64,000 nucleotides of DNA. Source: Desulfobacteraceae bacterium (GTDB lineage Bacteria; Desulfobacterota; Desulfobacteria; Desulfobacterales; Desulfosalsimonadaceae). Shown here piece after piece: positions 27,359 through 36,011 of the stretch. Both the position numbers and the translations under genes were made by a program. The stretch spans positions 25,408 to 89,407 of the forward strand of contig QZKW01000075.1 of the NCBI GenBank assembly GCA_003599885.1. Direction: 5' to 3'. Each line of letters starts with the position of its first letter. Position 1 is the stretch's first letter. The notes beneath the pieces are model-generated. The model was not told where the DNA came from, made no database searches, and saw only the letters and a list, made by a program, of their open reading frames with translations.

Positions 27359-30232
27359 TCATTTGATTTGAAGCGCTGCTTTTTTTATTATTTCAGAAAG
27401 TTCGGGGTGGGCTTTCGCTGCTTGTTTCAAAAAAGTTCTGGATGCCTCGCTTCCAATTTTGCCGAGCAAGGGAATGGCGGCTTTCAAAACAACGGTTTCC
27501 TGGTCACTGCCCACTGCACTTTTGACTTTTTTCCATAGGGACTTTTTCTCTCCGACTATGGCTTTCACGGTTTCCAGGATTTGAGATTCGACCTTGGAAT
27601 GAATCGGTATTGATTTCATTGAGTTAATTGTGCTGATGATGGATACGGTTTTACTGATTTGCTGTTCCGCCAGTTCCTTATCTTTTGGCATGGGCATGGA
27701 AATCATTACCAGGAGCATATGAATGGCGGATTGGGAAATGGGATTGAAATTTTCAAGGCTTCTGACGGCCCGCCACCGGACTTTAGGGTCTGAATCATCA
27801 AATGCTCTGATAATTAAATTTTCAGCATCTGCAGGGCGCAGGCTGACAATAAGATTCAACGCTTCCTCCCGGATTTTTGGATTCTCATGTTCCAGAAATT
27901 TCCGGGCACAGTCAAAGTCTCCTTCCTCATGGCTGACTTTGCCAAGAATCATCATGGCGTTTCGGTGCACAAACCAGGGATGGACAGAATCATCCAGCGC
28001 GGAAACCGCCCAATTGCGGGCATGAACCCCTTTGGTGAGCAGTGCTTCAAATGACTGTTTCCGCACTTCCCGATCCGGACTTTCCGTGATCATCCGGCTT
28101 AACATATTGGCTCCAAACGACCCGAGATCATCAATAATGTGGTCCAGAATCCGGCGGAGATTCGTATCGCTCTCGCCGTATGACGAAATGACCGCTTCTG
28201 ATATATCTTTAAAAACAAACGCCAGAGGCCGGTCGGCAGGGCTCAGGGAACGAAACAGGGATGAGGCCGTAAAATCTTCAACCCCGTCTTTGCGTTTCAC
28301 TTTCAATCCGGAATGCACCTTGTCTGAACTGAGCGGCGGCCGGGAGCAGGCTGTTTTAAGCGCTGCCGCAATCCGGCTGACCGCATCCCAGTTGTCCGAT
28401 TCCACAAAAACCGGTACAACGCGCCTGAAGCATTGCAGATAGACGAGCGCTTCCTCTGTGTCTTTCAAATAATCAAGGGCTTCCACATATTTACTTAAAT
28501 TGGCCTGAACATCGTCCGCCATTTTAACCGAATTGATAAAATATTGCACAATCGCAGGAAGCTCTTCAAAATTCAGTATGTTGTTGCGGTGCAAGTGCTG
28601 AAGAAAATGCATGGCGCCGGGGATATTTTCAACCACCACCCGATGAGAGATTAATTTCAAAATGCGGCGGATGCCTGCCAGTCTTCTCAGAATTTGCTCG
28701 TTATCTGGCTGTTCAGATCCCAGCCGGTTCAGGGAATCCAGTTCCTTAATAGTGAATTCCGTGGTGGGCAGCAACTGATCAATGGAAAAGGCCGCGACAA
28801 TCATCTCTTCGATATCTTCCACCGGCATGCTTTCCACATACCGGGCAATGATATAGCTATTGACCAGAAAATCATTGAGATATACGGGGTGTTTGAGGGG
28901 GCGGATAATATCCTTTACTGTCTGCAGCTTCATTTTTTTAATGGCATCAGACGATAACCCTTGAAACAAAGGCAGGATTTTTAAATCTTTGGCCAGCCGG
29001 TTAATGGCCATTTCAACCCGCCAGGGGAGCGATGCCTCCAATTCCAGCACATCATCAACAAAAATTGTTGAAATTTCAGTGATCCCCTGAGCGACCAGGG
29101 TGCTTGTCAGAAAACTTCCCGCTTTTCCTTCTTCCTGATTATCCACTTTCGGATCGCTCATGATATCGATAAAAGCATAAAAATGATCCGGCGTAATTTC
29201 GCGTTTTATGACAAAACTGAGTAATTTTTTCTTTTCGCAATAGGAACTGAGTTTGGGCACGAACAGCTCGGCAACGCCTGAACCGACCAGCATACGGACG
29301 CTCACCGGTTCATCAAGGATGCCGGTCAGCATCATGTCCGTCCCTTCCCGTGTTGATTGATGGGTGACCATAATTTCCCGGCAATCGTCCGTTACGGAAA
29401 TAAACTCATCATACAGTCCTTTTTTCGCGGAACCGGAACTCGGGTGGCCGGGGTCATAATATCCGCTGCGGAGCATGGATTTGGTGAGGTTCATGAAAAA
29501 TTTGCCAATCGGTTCCGCCTGTGCCCGTTCTTCGGGCGTTAAATCTTTCTTTTCCGGATTCTTCTTACTTAAAAAGGCGGATGGTTTGGCGATTTCGTGT
29601 TCAAACTCCACCTGATTCACCATCAGCTTGACATCGTCAAACAGGATTCCGGAGTGGTTTTCACGTTTCGGGGGAGAGGAAACAGACTTAGACTTAGTTG
29701 AAATTTGCTGCTCCGGTTCATGGAATGGGATTTCATCATCGGCCAGAAGTCTGAATTCCAGGGGATCATCCTTTTTTAACGAAACTTCCGGAATGGAATC
29801 CGGATCCAGATCAAAGTTTTTAGATACATGATCCTCTTCGTTTTCCATTTCAAGATGAAGCAGATCATCTTCCGGAATCACATGGGCTTCAATTACGGAT
29901 TCCAGGTTTCCGGTGGCGGCCAGATCAAGGTGAGGTTTGTAGGCATCCGCAGCGGCCAGTGCCCGATTGAGTCCGGGCAGCAAATGGGGAATACCCATGC
30001 TGACATCCACCGTCATGCCGGAATTTTTGCCGTTTCCGCTGACAGGTGCGACTTTGCCGGGAAACACAAACGAGGTTTCTACTTCAGGTATCCAGAGTTG
30101 CAGCAGGATGCGGGAGGCTTCGGGTAAAGGTCTCGCGGACGGCAGGAACACATGGCCGGACGAAAGCTGCCGGTGAAACTGGCAAAAATGGTCGATGGAT
30201 GCGAATCTAACGATGATCAGGAATTTCTGCAT
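27359..30232 (-). CDS. Large HEAT-repeat protein with N-terminal PilZ-like domain
   Basis: This 957-aa cytoplasmic protein starts with about 100 residues resembling a PilZ-type beta domain (VFLPSARPLPEASRILLQLW and an FPGKVAPV strand). A polar, acidic linker follows (about 110-240). The remainder is helical, and the last 250 residues hold HEAT repeats (DREVRKQSFEALL, NPKIREEALNLI, DPKVRWRAVRSL). The classical PilZ RxxxR and DxSxxG residues are not obvious, so c-di-GMP binding is doubtful. A scaffold role is likely, but the partner is unknown. It is followed by a metallophosphoesterase in the same operon. Confidence 0.65.
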   Translation of the reverse strand: MQKFLIIVRFASIDHFCQFHRQLSSGHVFLPSARPLPEASRILLQLWIPEVETSFVFPGKVAPVSGNGKNSGMTVDVSMGIPHLLPGLNRALAAADAYKPHLDLAATGNLESVIEAHVIPEDDLLHLEMENEEDHVSKNFDLDPDSIPEVSLKKDDPLEFRLLADDEIPFHEPEQQISTKSKSVSSPPKRENHSGILFDDVKLMVNQVEFEHEIAKPSAFLSKKNPEKKDLTPEERAQAEPIGKFFMNLTKSMLRSGYYDPGHPSSGSAKKGLYDEFISVTDDCREIMVTHQSTREGTDMMLTGILDEPVSVRMLVGSGVAELFVPKLSSYCEKKKLLSFVIKREITPDHFYAFIDIMSDPKVDNQEEGKAGSFLTSTLVAQGITEISTIFVDDVLELEASLPWRVEMAINRLAKDLKILPLFQGLSSDAIKKMKLQTVKDIIRPLKHPVYLNDFLVNSYIIARYVESMPVEDIEEMIVAAFSIDQLLPTTEFTIKELDSLNRLGSEQPDNEQILRRLAGIRRILKLISHRVVVENIPGAMHFLQHLHRNNILNFEELPAIVQYFINSVKMADDVQANLSKYVEALDYLKDTEEALVYLQCFRRVVPVFVESDNWDAVSRIAAALKTACSRPPLSSDKVHSGLKVKRKDGVEDFTASSLFRSLSPADRPLAFVFKDISEAVISSYGESDTNLRRILDHIIDDLGSFGANMLSRMITESPDREVRKQSFEALLTKGVHARNWAVSALDDSVHPWFVHRNAMMILGKVSHEEGDFDCARKFLEHENPKIREEALNLIVSLRPADAENLIIRAFDDSDPKVRWRAVRSLENFNPISQSAIHMLLVMISMPMPKDKELAEQQISKTVSIISTINSMKSIPIHSKVESQILETVKAIVGEKKSLWKKVKSAVGSDQETVVLKAAIPLLGKIGSEASRTFLKQAAKAHPELSEIIKKAALQIK

Positions 30233-30471
30233 TGTAAAAATGATCCGTCGTCTGTAAAGTATTGACCATAATCAATATCAAGCAACAACCCATCAAAAAT
30301 AAGGGCCACTATACCACCTTCATGTATTATTGAACAGTTTTTTTTCACCATTATATTGGTTTAATTATAAATTTTAGCTTTATGAAATACGCTTAAACAC
30401 CGTGAGCCCCATCCAGAGTTTTTGAGATTGGATAAACCGGTGTCAATCACCTGTAATAGAAGGACAAACAA

Positions 30472-31041
30472 ATGGAAAAAATAAAGGGCAAACTGTTGTT
30501 ACAACTTGCCAGAAAAACGATTGCCGGGCATCTGGGCCTTGAGCCGGATGCTTCGGATCAATTGGAAACCGCACTGGCCGATGAAGAGTTTACGGCCTGC
30601 CGGGGGACTTTTGTGACCCTGACCATCAATCATCAATTGCGCGGCTGCATCGGCAACCTGTCCGCAGATAAAACCATACTGGAAGGTGTCCGGGACAATG
30701 CCGTGAACGCAGCATTTCATGACCCCCGTTTTCCGGCTTTATCAAAAAAAGAACTGGATCACGTTGCCATTGAAATCAGCCTTCTCACTGAACCCCAGGC
30801 GCTTGAATACTCAAATGCCGAAGATCTGCTCACCAGACTGCGGCCCGGCATCGACGGCCTGATCATTCGCAAAGGCGGCCGCAGCGCAACCTTTTTACCA
30901 CAGGTATGGGAGCAGTTGCCGGATAAACAAATGTTCCTGAGGCACCTATGCAGCAAAGCCGGGCTGCCGGCTGATGCATGGCAAAGGCCCGGACTGGAAG
31001 TGCAGACCTATCAGGTGCAGTATTTTCATGAGCAACGATAG
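30472..31041 (+). CDS. AMMECR1 domain protein (AmmeMemoRadiSam system protein A-like)
   Basis: The 189-aa protein covers a single AMMECR1 domain, with the diagnostic LRGCIGN (56-62) and DPRFPALSKKELDHVAIEIS. In bacteria this domain is often encoded with Memo and radical SAM partners as a putative protein- or RNA-modifying system, but neither partner is next to it here. AGAAGGACAAACAA precedes the ATG. The 239-bp upstream gap (30233-30471) is AT-rich and shows nothing else. Confidence 0.85.
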   Translation: MEKIKGKLLLQLARKTIAGHLGLEPDASDQLETALADEEFTACRGTFVTLTINHQLRGCIGNLSADKTILEGVRDNAVNAAFHDPRFPALSKKELDHVAIEISLLTEPQALEYSNAEDLLTRLRPGIDGLIIRKGGRSATFLPQVWEQLPDKQMFLRHLCSKAGLPADAWQRPGLEVQTYQVQYFHEQR

Positions 31042-31057
31042 GGTCATCTGGTTTTTT

Positions 31058-31240
31058 GTCCATTGCGATGCGGCCCGGACCCGATGATTTTCCTGGAACA
31101 CAGGGGCAAATATGCTTGCGGGTTAGTGAAATGGTAATGGCCGTTATCACCGTTTCTTTTGCCCATCGCGCTGCGTCCCTGATGGGCGGTTTTCCGTGGA
31201 AGAAGGGGGAAACTGTCTGAGCGGCGGGAAAGCAATGCAT
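31058..31240 (-). repeat. Dispersed intergenic repeat, copy 3 (partial, inverted)
   Basis: This stretch has CCATTGCGATGCGGCCC near 31058 and, further on, GCCCATCGCGCTGCGTCCC, GGGCGGTTTTCCGTGG, AAGGGGGAAACTGTCTGAGCG. These are the right-hand boxes of copies 1 and 4 on the opposite strand. The AAGAAAAGT palindrome end is missing. It may be two overlapping partial copies. Confidence 0.5.
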
Positions 31241-31293
31241 TTGATGGGTGTATACTCAGATTCATTCTCATATAAGGTATAAAATTCAACTTC

Positions 31294-31833
31294 ATGCTCA
31301 GTCTCAGGCAATTCATCGGTATTACAACTCTGTGCCTCATTGCCCCATTATTTTTGGGATGCGGTTCCGGCAAAATCGTCAAACGAATGGAAGCCACCGG
31401 CTATTGCGATTGCGGGGAATGCTGCGGATGGGAGCGGGGAAGCTGGAAATTCCTGAAACTGGATTTCTGGAACAAATACATCAGTTCCGGCAAAAACGAA
31501 GGCCGCCCCTATTCCGGGCTCACCGCCAGCGGCACCAGACCCAATGAACCCTACCCCGGCCTTTTGTCAGTGGACAGTCTGGTCAATCCCTGGATGATCC
31601 CGTTCCGCCTCGTCTTTCCCTGGCTGTGGTTTTCCCGCGACGGAACCATTGCGGCGGATACCCGGTATTATCCGTTTGGCACCCGCATGTATGTTCCCGG
31701 ATATGGGTATGGGGTGATTGAGGACCGGGGGGGTGCCATCAAGGGGCCGACCCGGCTGGACCTTTTTTTTGATTCTCATTCTGAGGCGAGGGTTTGGGGG
31801 AGGCAGAAGGTGGATGTGGAGATTTATCGGTGA
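31294..31833 (+). CDS. 3D-domain lipoprotein
   Basis: The 179-aa protein has a signal peptide ending with LFLGC (C23), a lipobox-like site, so it is probably an outer-membrane or inner-membrane lipoprotein. After EATGYCDCGECCGW (a Cys-rich loop), the C-terminal 3D domain has AADTRYYPFGTRMYVPGYG, the Asp in IEDRGG and RLDLFF, the three Asp residues that name the domain and form the MltA/Rpf-like catalytic core. It probably acts on peptidoglycan. It is monocistronic; a short hairpin (TCCCGC ... GCGGGA) follows the stop. Confidence 0.8.
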   Translation: MLSLRQFIGITTLCLIAPLFLGCGSGKIVKRMEATGYCDCGECCGWERGSWKFLKLDFWNKYISSGKNEGRPYSGLTASGTRPNEPYPGLLSVDSLVNPWMIPFRLVFPWLWFSRDGTIAADTRYYPFGTRMYVPGYGYGVIEDRGGAIKGPTRLDLFFDSHSEARVWGRQKVDVEIYR

Positions 31834-31975
31834 ACGTCCCGCTTCAGTCGCGGGAAGTACGAGCGTCGGGTGGAAACGGTTGTTTCGCTTTTATTTTATC
31901 CTTGAATATCAAAAACAATTGTGCTACTTTTAGGCATCAATTAAGTTTTACTTATCAAATTTATTACGTTTTTAC

Positions 31976-32920
31976 ATGGTCATGATTGATATATATAAAA
32001 ATTTCACATTTGATTATTCTAATAAATTAATCGGCAATTCAGTTATCATCCATGCGGATTGCTTCGAATGGTTTTGTAAGATTCCTGAAAACAGTATACA
32101 TGCAATTGTAACTGACCCACCATATGGTGTAAAAGAATATGATTTTGATCAGTTAGAGAAGAGAGCAAATGGGAATGGAGGTATTTGGAGGATACCCCCG
32201 TCATTTGATGGTAATATTCGCTCCCCACTTCCCAGATTTACAGCTTTAAATGATAAGGAAAGAATTAATATTCAACGCTTTTTTCTCGAATGGTCAAAAA
32301 TTGTGTATAATGCTCTTTTATCCGGTGGTCATGTTTTCATAGCCTCTAACTCTTTTCTCTCACAACTGGTTTTTTCATCATTAATTGAAGGTGGCCTTGA
32401 ATATAGAAGTACAGTCATTAGGCTTGTTCGCACACTTCGTGGCGGTGATCGCCCTAAAAATGCTGAGAAACAGTTCCCCGACGTATGTTCTCTTCCACGA
32501 GGTTGTTTTGAACCTTGGGGATTATTCAGAAAACCTATACCTAATGGAATGACAGTAAGTGATTGTCTGAAAGAATTTCAAACTGGAGCATTAAGAAGGA
32601 AAACAGATGGTAATCCTTTTGAAGATGTTATTGAAAGCGGACGAACTCCACAAAAAGAGCGTAATATTGCTGATCACCCTAGCCTAAAGCCTCAATCTTT
32701 TCTCCGCCAATTAACTTATGCAGCATTACCACTGGGCAAGGGTATTATTGTTGATCCATTTATGGGATCAGGTTCAACGATTGCTGCAGCAGAAGCTAAT
32801 AATTATAATGCAATTGGTGTAGAGAGATATGAAAAGTATTATGAAATTGGAAAGGAGACTATCCCCAAGTTATCCCGAATAACGACTGATGAATCTCAAT
32901 TAAGGTTATTTGCGTCATAA
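31976..32920 (+). CDS. Type II DNA methyltransferase (beta-class, N6-adenine or N4-cytosine)
   Basis: The 314-aa enzyme has the catalytic TDPPYG (46-51) before the AdoMet-binding DPFMGSGST (260-268), the beta-class order. The middle portion is the target-recognition region. It protects DNA from the convergent restriction enzyme, with which it overlaps by 6 bp at the 3' ends. The region is clearly more AT-rich than neighbours, which points to horizontal transfer. Start may be ATG 31976 or the in-frame ATG 31982. The target sequence cannot be told from the sequence alone. Confidence 0.88.
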   Translation: MVMIDIYKNFTFDYSNKLIGNSVIIHADCFEWFCKIPENSIHAIVTDPPYGVKEYDFDQLEKRANGNGGIWRIPPSFDGNIRSPLPRFTALNDKERINIQRFFLEWSKIVYNALLSGGHVFIASNSFLSQLVFSSLIEGGLEYRSTVIRLVRTLRGGDRPKNAEKQFPDVCSLPRGCFEPWGLFRKPIPNGMTVSDCLKEFQTGALRRKTDGNPFEDVIESGRTPQKERNIADHPSLKPQSFLRQLTYAALPLGKGIIVDPFMGSGSTIAAAEANNYNAIGVERYEKYYEIGKETIPKLSRITTDESQLRLFAS

Positions 32921-33550
32921 ATCTTCATAGACCCAATTTGATTTCATTTTATCAACACCAGAACGATTGACACTTGCGGTAATAGTTCTTCTGCTTGTGC
33001 CGGTACGTCCGGAAAAAGTCCAATCGTTTTTTTCTAATTTTGCGGCATAAACACCTTTAAATTGGAATGGCTTAGGGCCAATATTCTTTTTCTTATCATT
33101 TGAAGTATTGCTATCGAAATAAAATACCATAAGCCACACTGATTCTGGATTATGTCCCTGCCAACCGCTCGGATGACGAGAACCTTTTACTTCAAGGCCT
33201 TCTTCGGCATATTGAATGGAATTATCTGGAAACAAACCATTGGGTATCAAGTCAGGAGGCCCATTGTGATATTGATTTTTAACAAGCTTCGAGCAGTATT
33301 TTGGGATACTCATATTCATAAATTCACCGACAATACTGCTAAAATTAGCAGGCATAAGGAAGCTTTCTAACCTTTGCATATCTTTTGAATAGAGTTGCTG
33401 GTTTATAAAGCCGATAAAATCAATAAAATCAGACATGGCTTTTTGAACATGTTCTGCTGTTAAGCCATATGGAAGCCTGCATTTTAAATTAAATAATGAA
33501 GGGCTTACCGATACTGGTGTGCATGCATTTTTCTCTGTAAAGATAGGCAT
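32915..33550 (-). CDS. Type II restriction endonuclease (PD-(D/E)xK fold)
   Basis: The 211-aa protein is not one I can assign to a named enzyme. It has a plausible nuclease core: PD at 99-100, then E120-V-K122 in EEGLEVKGS, fitting PD-x19-ExK, followed by a beta strand (VWLMVFYF). Position between a controller gene and a methyltransferase makes it the cognate endonuclease. It lies 13 bp downstream of the C gene on the same strand, as in other C-R operons. AT-rich like its partners. Confidence 0.75.
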   Translation of the reverse strand: MPIFTEKNACTPVSVSPSLFNLKCRLPYGLTAEHVQKAMSDFIDFIGFINQQLYSKDMQRLESFLMPANFSSIVGEFMNMSIPKYCSKLVKNQYHNGPPDLIPNGLFPDNSIQYAEEGLEVKGSRHPSGWQGHNPESVWLMVFYFDSNTSNDKKKNIGPKPFQFKGVYAAKLEKNDWTFSGRTGTSRRTITASVNRSGVDKMKSNWVYEDL

Positions 33551-33563
33551 ATAAATATATTTT

Positions 33564-33782
33564 TTATTCGTTATTATTCAACAACAAGATATGAGGCTTA
33601 ACACCAAGTACTTTCGCAATTTTAGCAATATTTTTTGCTGAAATATTTTTTTCTCCTCTTTCAACGGCTCCAATATATGTTCTATGTAAACCAGAATTTT
33701 CAGCAAGCTTTTCTTGGCTTATATTTAATGCGTTACGGTAGTACCTTATATTGCTTCCAATTATTACAAGAATGTCAGACAT
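33564..33782 (-). CDS. Restriction-modification controller (C) protein, XRE HTH
   Basis: The 72-aa HTH protein (IRYYRNALNISQEKLAENSG, then LHRTYIGAVERGEKNIS) matches C proteins, which first activate and then repress the C-R operon so that methylation precedes restriction. I choose ATG 33782: the C-box operator ends at 33807, one base before an upstream in-frame ATG (33806), leaving no room for a promoter. A -10-like TATTAA lies about 10 nt before 33782, so the transcript may be nearly leaderless, as known for several C genes. The frame to 33806 would add 8 residues. Confidence 0.85.
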   Translation of the reverse strand: MSDILVIIGSNIRYYRNALNISQEKLAENSGLHRTYIGAVERGEKNISAKNIAKIAKVLGVKPHILLLNNNE

Positions 33783-33806
33783 GGTCGATAAATTAATAGA
33801 TTGCAT

Positions 33807-33832
33807 TCTATAAGTCTACAGACTATAAGTAG
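33807..33832 (-). promoter_or_regulatory. C-box operator of the type II R-M controller
   Basis: Minus-strand sequence reads ACTTATAGTC-TGTA-GACTTATAG, two nearly identical boxes with AGTC/GACT symmetry. It closely resembles the GACTTATAGTC-type C-boxes described for C-protein-regulated systems. It sits just upstream of the C gene and overlaps the expected -35 region. Confidence 0.8.
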
Positions 33833-33947
33833 CATTATGTGGAGGGGAAGAGGAATTATATTTGAAAGCGAACAAATAAGTTTATCTGGTTTCCTGATAA
33901 AAACGCTTCTCAGCTTTACTTCCAGATAATACACTTCAGCTTTTATT

Positions 33948-34142
33948 TCAAAGGGTGTCCACGGGGGGTTTCACTCCAAATTTACCCCGGTTCAGTAAAA
34001 GGGTATAAATCATTGTCGTTCTCACATCACTGTGCCCCAAAAGCTCCTGCACGGTTCGAATATCGTATCCGCTTTCCAGAAGATGGGCAAATAAATGACC
34101 GCCTTTTAGCATTTTTTCAAAATAAAAACTACATTTTTCCAA
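33948..34142 (-). pseudogene. Integron-type tyrosine recombinase (IntI-like), C-terminal remnant
   Basis: The peptide [32 protein letters not shown] and [16 protein letters not shown] matches the extreme C terminus of integron integrases (usually HSFATHLLE... THVLNRGGxGVxSPLD). It holds the box II region with LLGH and the catalytic Tyr in MIYT. The HxxR motif upstream and everything before are absent; the sequence turns into unrelated DNA and then the dispersed repeat at 34209. Roughly 50 of about 320 residues remain. The last residues end at a TAA-type stop near 33948. Confidence 0.8.
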
Positions 34143-34208
34143 TCACTTCAAAAGAAACGCTGATTTTCCTGTCAAATGCTGACGATATCCCTCGGCTTAT
34201 GTTTTTCT

Positions 34209-34450
34209 TTACTTTTCTTAACGGGTAAGAAAAGTAACAAAAGAAGCCCGCCCTGCGCTGCGGAAAACCCCCTGACCATTTGGCTTCCGTGGCGTGGGCA
34301 AAAACTCGCTGGCAAGTCGATATGCCGGGAATGATTGGTTCGAAAACACTTATCGAAAGCGTCAAGGTTTTCGAAATTTAGCCGCTCAAACAGTTTGCCC
34401 CCTTCTTCCACGGAAGCCAAAAGGTCAGGGCCGCATCGCAATGGGATAAA
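34209..34450 (+). repeat. Dispersed intergenic repeat, copy 4 (forward)
   Basis: Starts with TTACTTTTCTTA (34209-34220), 5-nt loop, TAAGAAAAGTAA (34226-34237), then CAAAAGAAGCCCG, GGGCAAAAACTCGCT, GCCGCTCAAACAGTTT and GGGCCGCATCGCAATGGG. It shares order and spacing with copy 1. It separates the integrase remnant from the next gene. The remaining gap (34451-34577) shows only the ribosome binding site of the next gene. Confidence 0.65.
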
Positions 34451-34577
34451 AATCCCGGCAACCGACAAAGAGTCTCTGGATACGGAAATTCCACAGGCAA
34501 TATTTCAACCTTTTTGATTTTGCGTAAAACTTATGATAGGTTGTCCGAAAAATTTAAACATTCATTCGAGGAGAATC

Positions 34578-36011
34578 ATGACGGACAAGTTCAAGGTGAT
34601 TGTTGCAGGAGCAGGCCCCGGCGGCTGCATATTTGCCAGAGACCTGGCAACGGCCGGTTTTGATGTGACGGTTTTTGAGAAAGGCGATTATGAAACCATC
34701 GGCCACAACTGGTCGGACGCCATGGAACGGTCGGCTCTAGAAGCCACCGGCTTTCCAGCGCCTTTTGAAGGTGCGGTAAACACCGGCCCCCTGGTCAAGT
34801 CAACAGACGCCGAAGGCAACCCCACCGGGATTTATGAACAGCATGCCTATCCTTATATGGAAGTCTGGGCGCCGGATTATTCCAGCCGGAAGGCGGTCAA
34901 TTTCCGGTATGTGACCACAGACCGGAGGGCGCTTGGAAAACTGCTGGTGGATCAGGCAAGACAGGCCGGGGCGCAGGTCATGTTTCATCATGAAGTGGTG
35001 GATGTCCTGCTTTCCGGCGGAAACTCGCTGGGGGATGTTGAGGTGACTGGTGTAGTTGTTAAGGATATTGAAACCGGTGAAACCCAAAGCATTCAGGCGG
35101 ATATTGTGGCGGATGACACCGGATTTCATGCTGTTTTACGTACAAAACTCCCTGCATCCACCGGCATTGCAGACAAATTTTCAGATGACGAATTCGGCAT
35201 GGTCCACCGGACGGTCCGCAAACGGAACAAAAACGCCATCGATCCTGTCGCAGACCATTACCGCTACGGCTATCAAACCGGCTACCAGTGGATTCAGTAT
35301 CTAAATGAAGATGAAATCGACACAGGCGCAGGCGTCCGGCATGATCCGAAGAGTCCGAACCCGAAAGACATTGTAGAAGAATTCATTTCAAGGCACCCTT
35401 CGATTTCAGATGAAATCATTCGGGGCGGCGGCGGGCTCTGCCTGGTGGGCCGTTCACCGGCAAGCCTTGTGGCAAAAGGATTTGTGGTGATCGGCGATGC
35501 GGCCGCACAGACCATTCCCATGACCGGTTGCGGCGCGGGCGGGGCCATGATGGGCGGCAAGTTTGCGGCCGAGGCCGTCATATCCGCGGCATCCAAAGGA
35601 AAAAATGATTGCGAGGCATTGTGGGAGTATAACCGGAAATGGTTTGTGGATTCCAGACGGGGCGCAAACTACGCGGCCCTGACCGCATTGCGGAACATCC
35701 TGCAAGACCTGACCCATGACGATATTTCGTTTCTGTTCCGAAAAGACATATTAAGCGATGCGATGCTCACGGACTCCATCAACGGCCTGTTCACCCTGCC
35801 CGACCTGCCGACAATGGCAAAAACACTGGCCGGGGGCATCACCAGACCCAGCCTGCTGCTTAAACTGAACGCCGCAACCACTGCGGGAACCAAAATCTTC
35901 AAGCATTACCTGGCCTACCCGAAAACCTGGGACGCGGCCCAATTCGCGGCATGGAAGCTGAAAACCGACCGGCTTTTCGCCGCTACCATTTCAAAAAAGG
36001 CAGCGGCCTGA
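34578..36011 (+). CDS. Geranylgeranyl reductase-family FAD-dependent oxidoreductase
   Basis: The 477-aa flavoprotein begins with FKVIVAGAGPGGCIFARDLA (dinucleotide fold, GAGPGG at 11-16) and has the GDAAAQTIPMTGCGAGGAMM motif near residue 315, typical of the geranylgeranyl reductase / PHBH-like family. Members reduce isoprenoid double bonds or hydroxylate aromatic compounds; the substrate here is unknown. I start at ATG 34578 with GAGGAGAATC directly upstream; the frame extends back to 34533 without support. Its 3' end overlaps the convergent HD gene by 29 bp. Confidence 0.8.
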   Translation: MTDKFKVIVAGAGPGGCIFARDLATAGFDVTVFEKGDYETIGHNWSDAMERSALEATGFPAPFEGAVNTGPLVKSTDAEGNPTGIYEQHAYPYMEVWAPDYSSRKAVNFRYVTTDRRALGKLLVDQARQAGAQVMFHHEVVDVLLSGGNSLGDVEVTGVVVKDIETGETQSIQADIVADDTGFHAVLRTKLPASTGIADKFSDDEFGMVHRTVRKRNKNAIDPVADHYRYGYQTGYQWIQYLNEDEIDTGAGVRHDPKSPNPKDIVEEFISRHPSISDEIIRGGGGLCLVGRSPASLVAKGFVVIGDAAAQTIPMTGCGAGGAMMGGKFAAEAVISAASKGKNDCEALWEYNRKWFVDSRRGANYAALTALRNILQDLTHDDISFLFRKDILSDAMLTDSINGLFTLPDLPTMAKTLAGGITRPSLLLKLNAATTAGTKIFKHYLAYPKTWDAAQFAAWKLKTDRLFAATISKKAAA

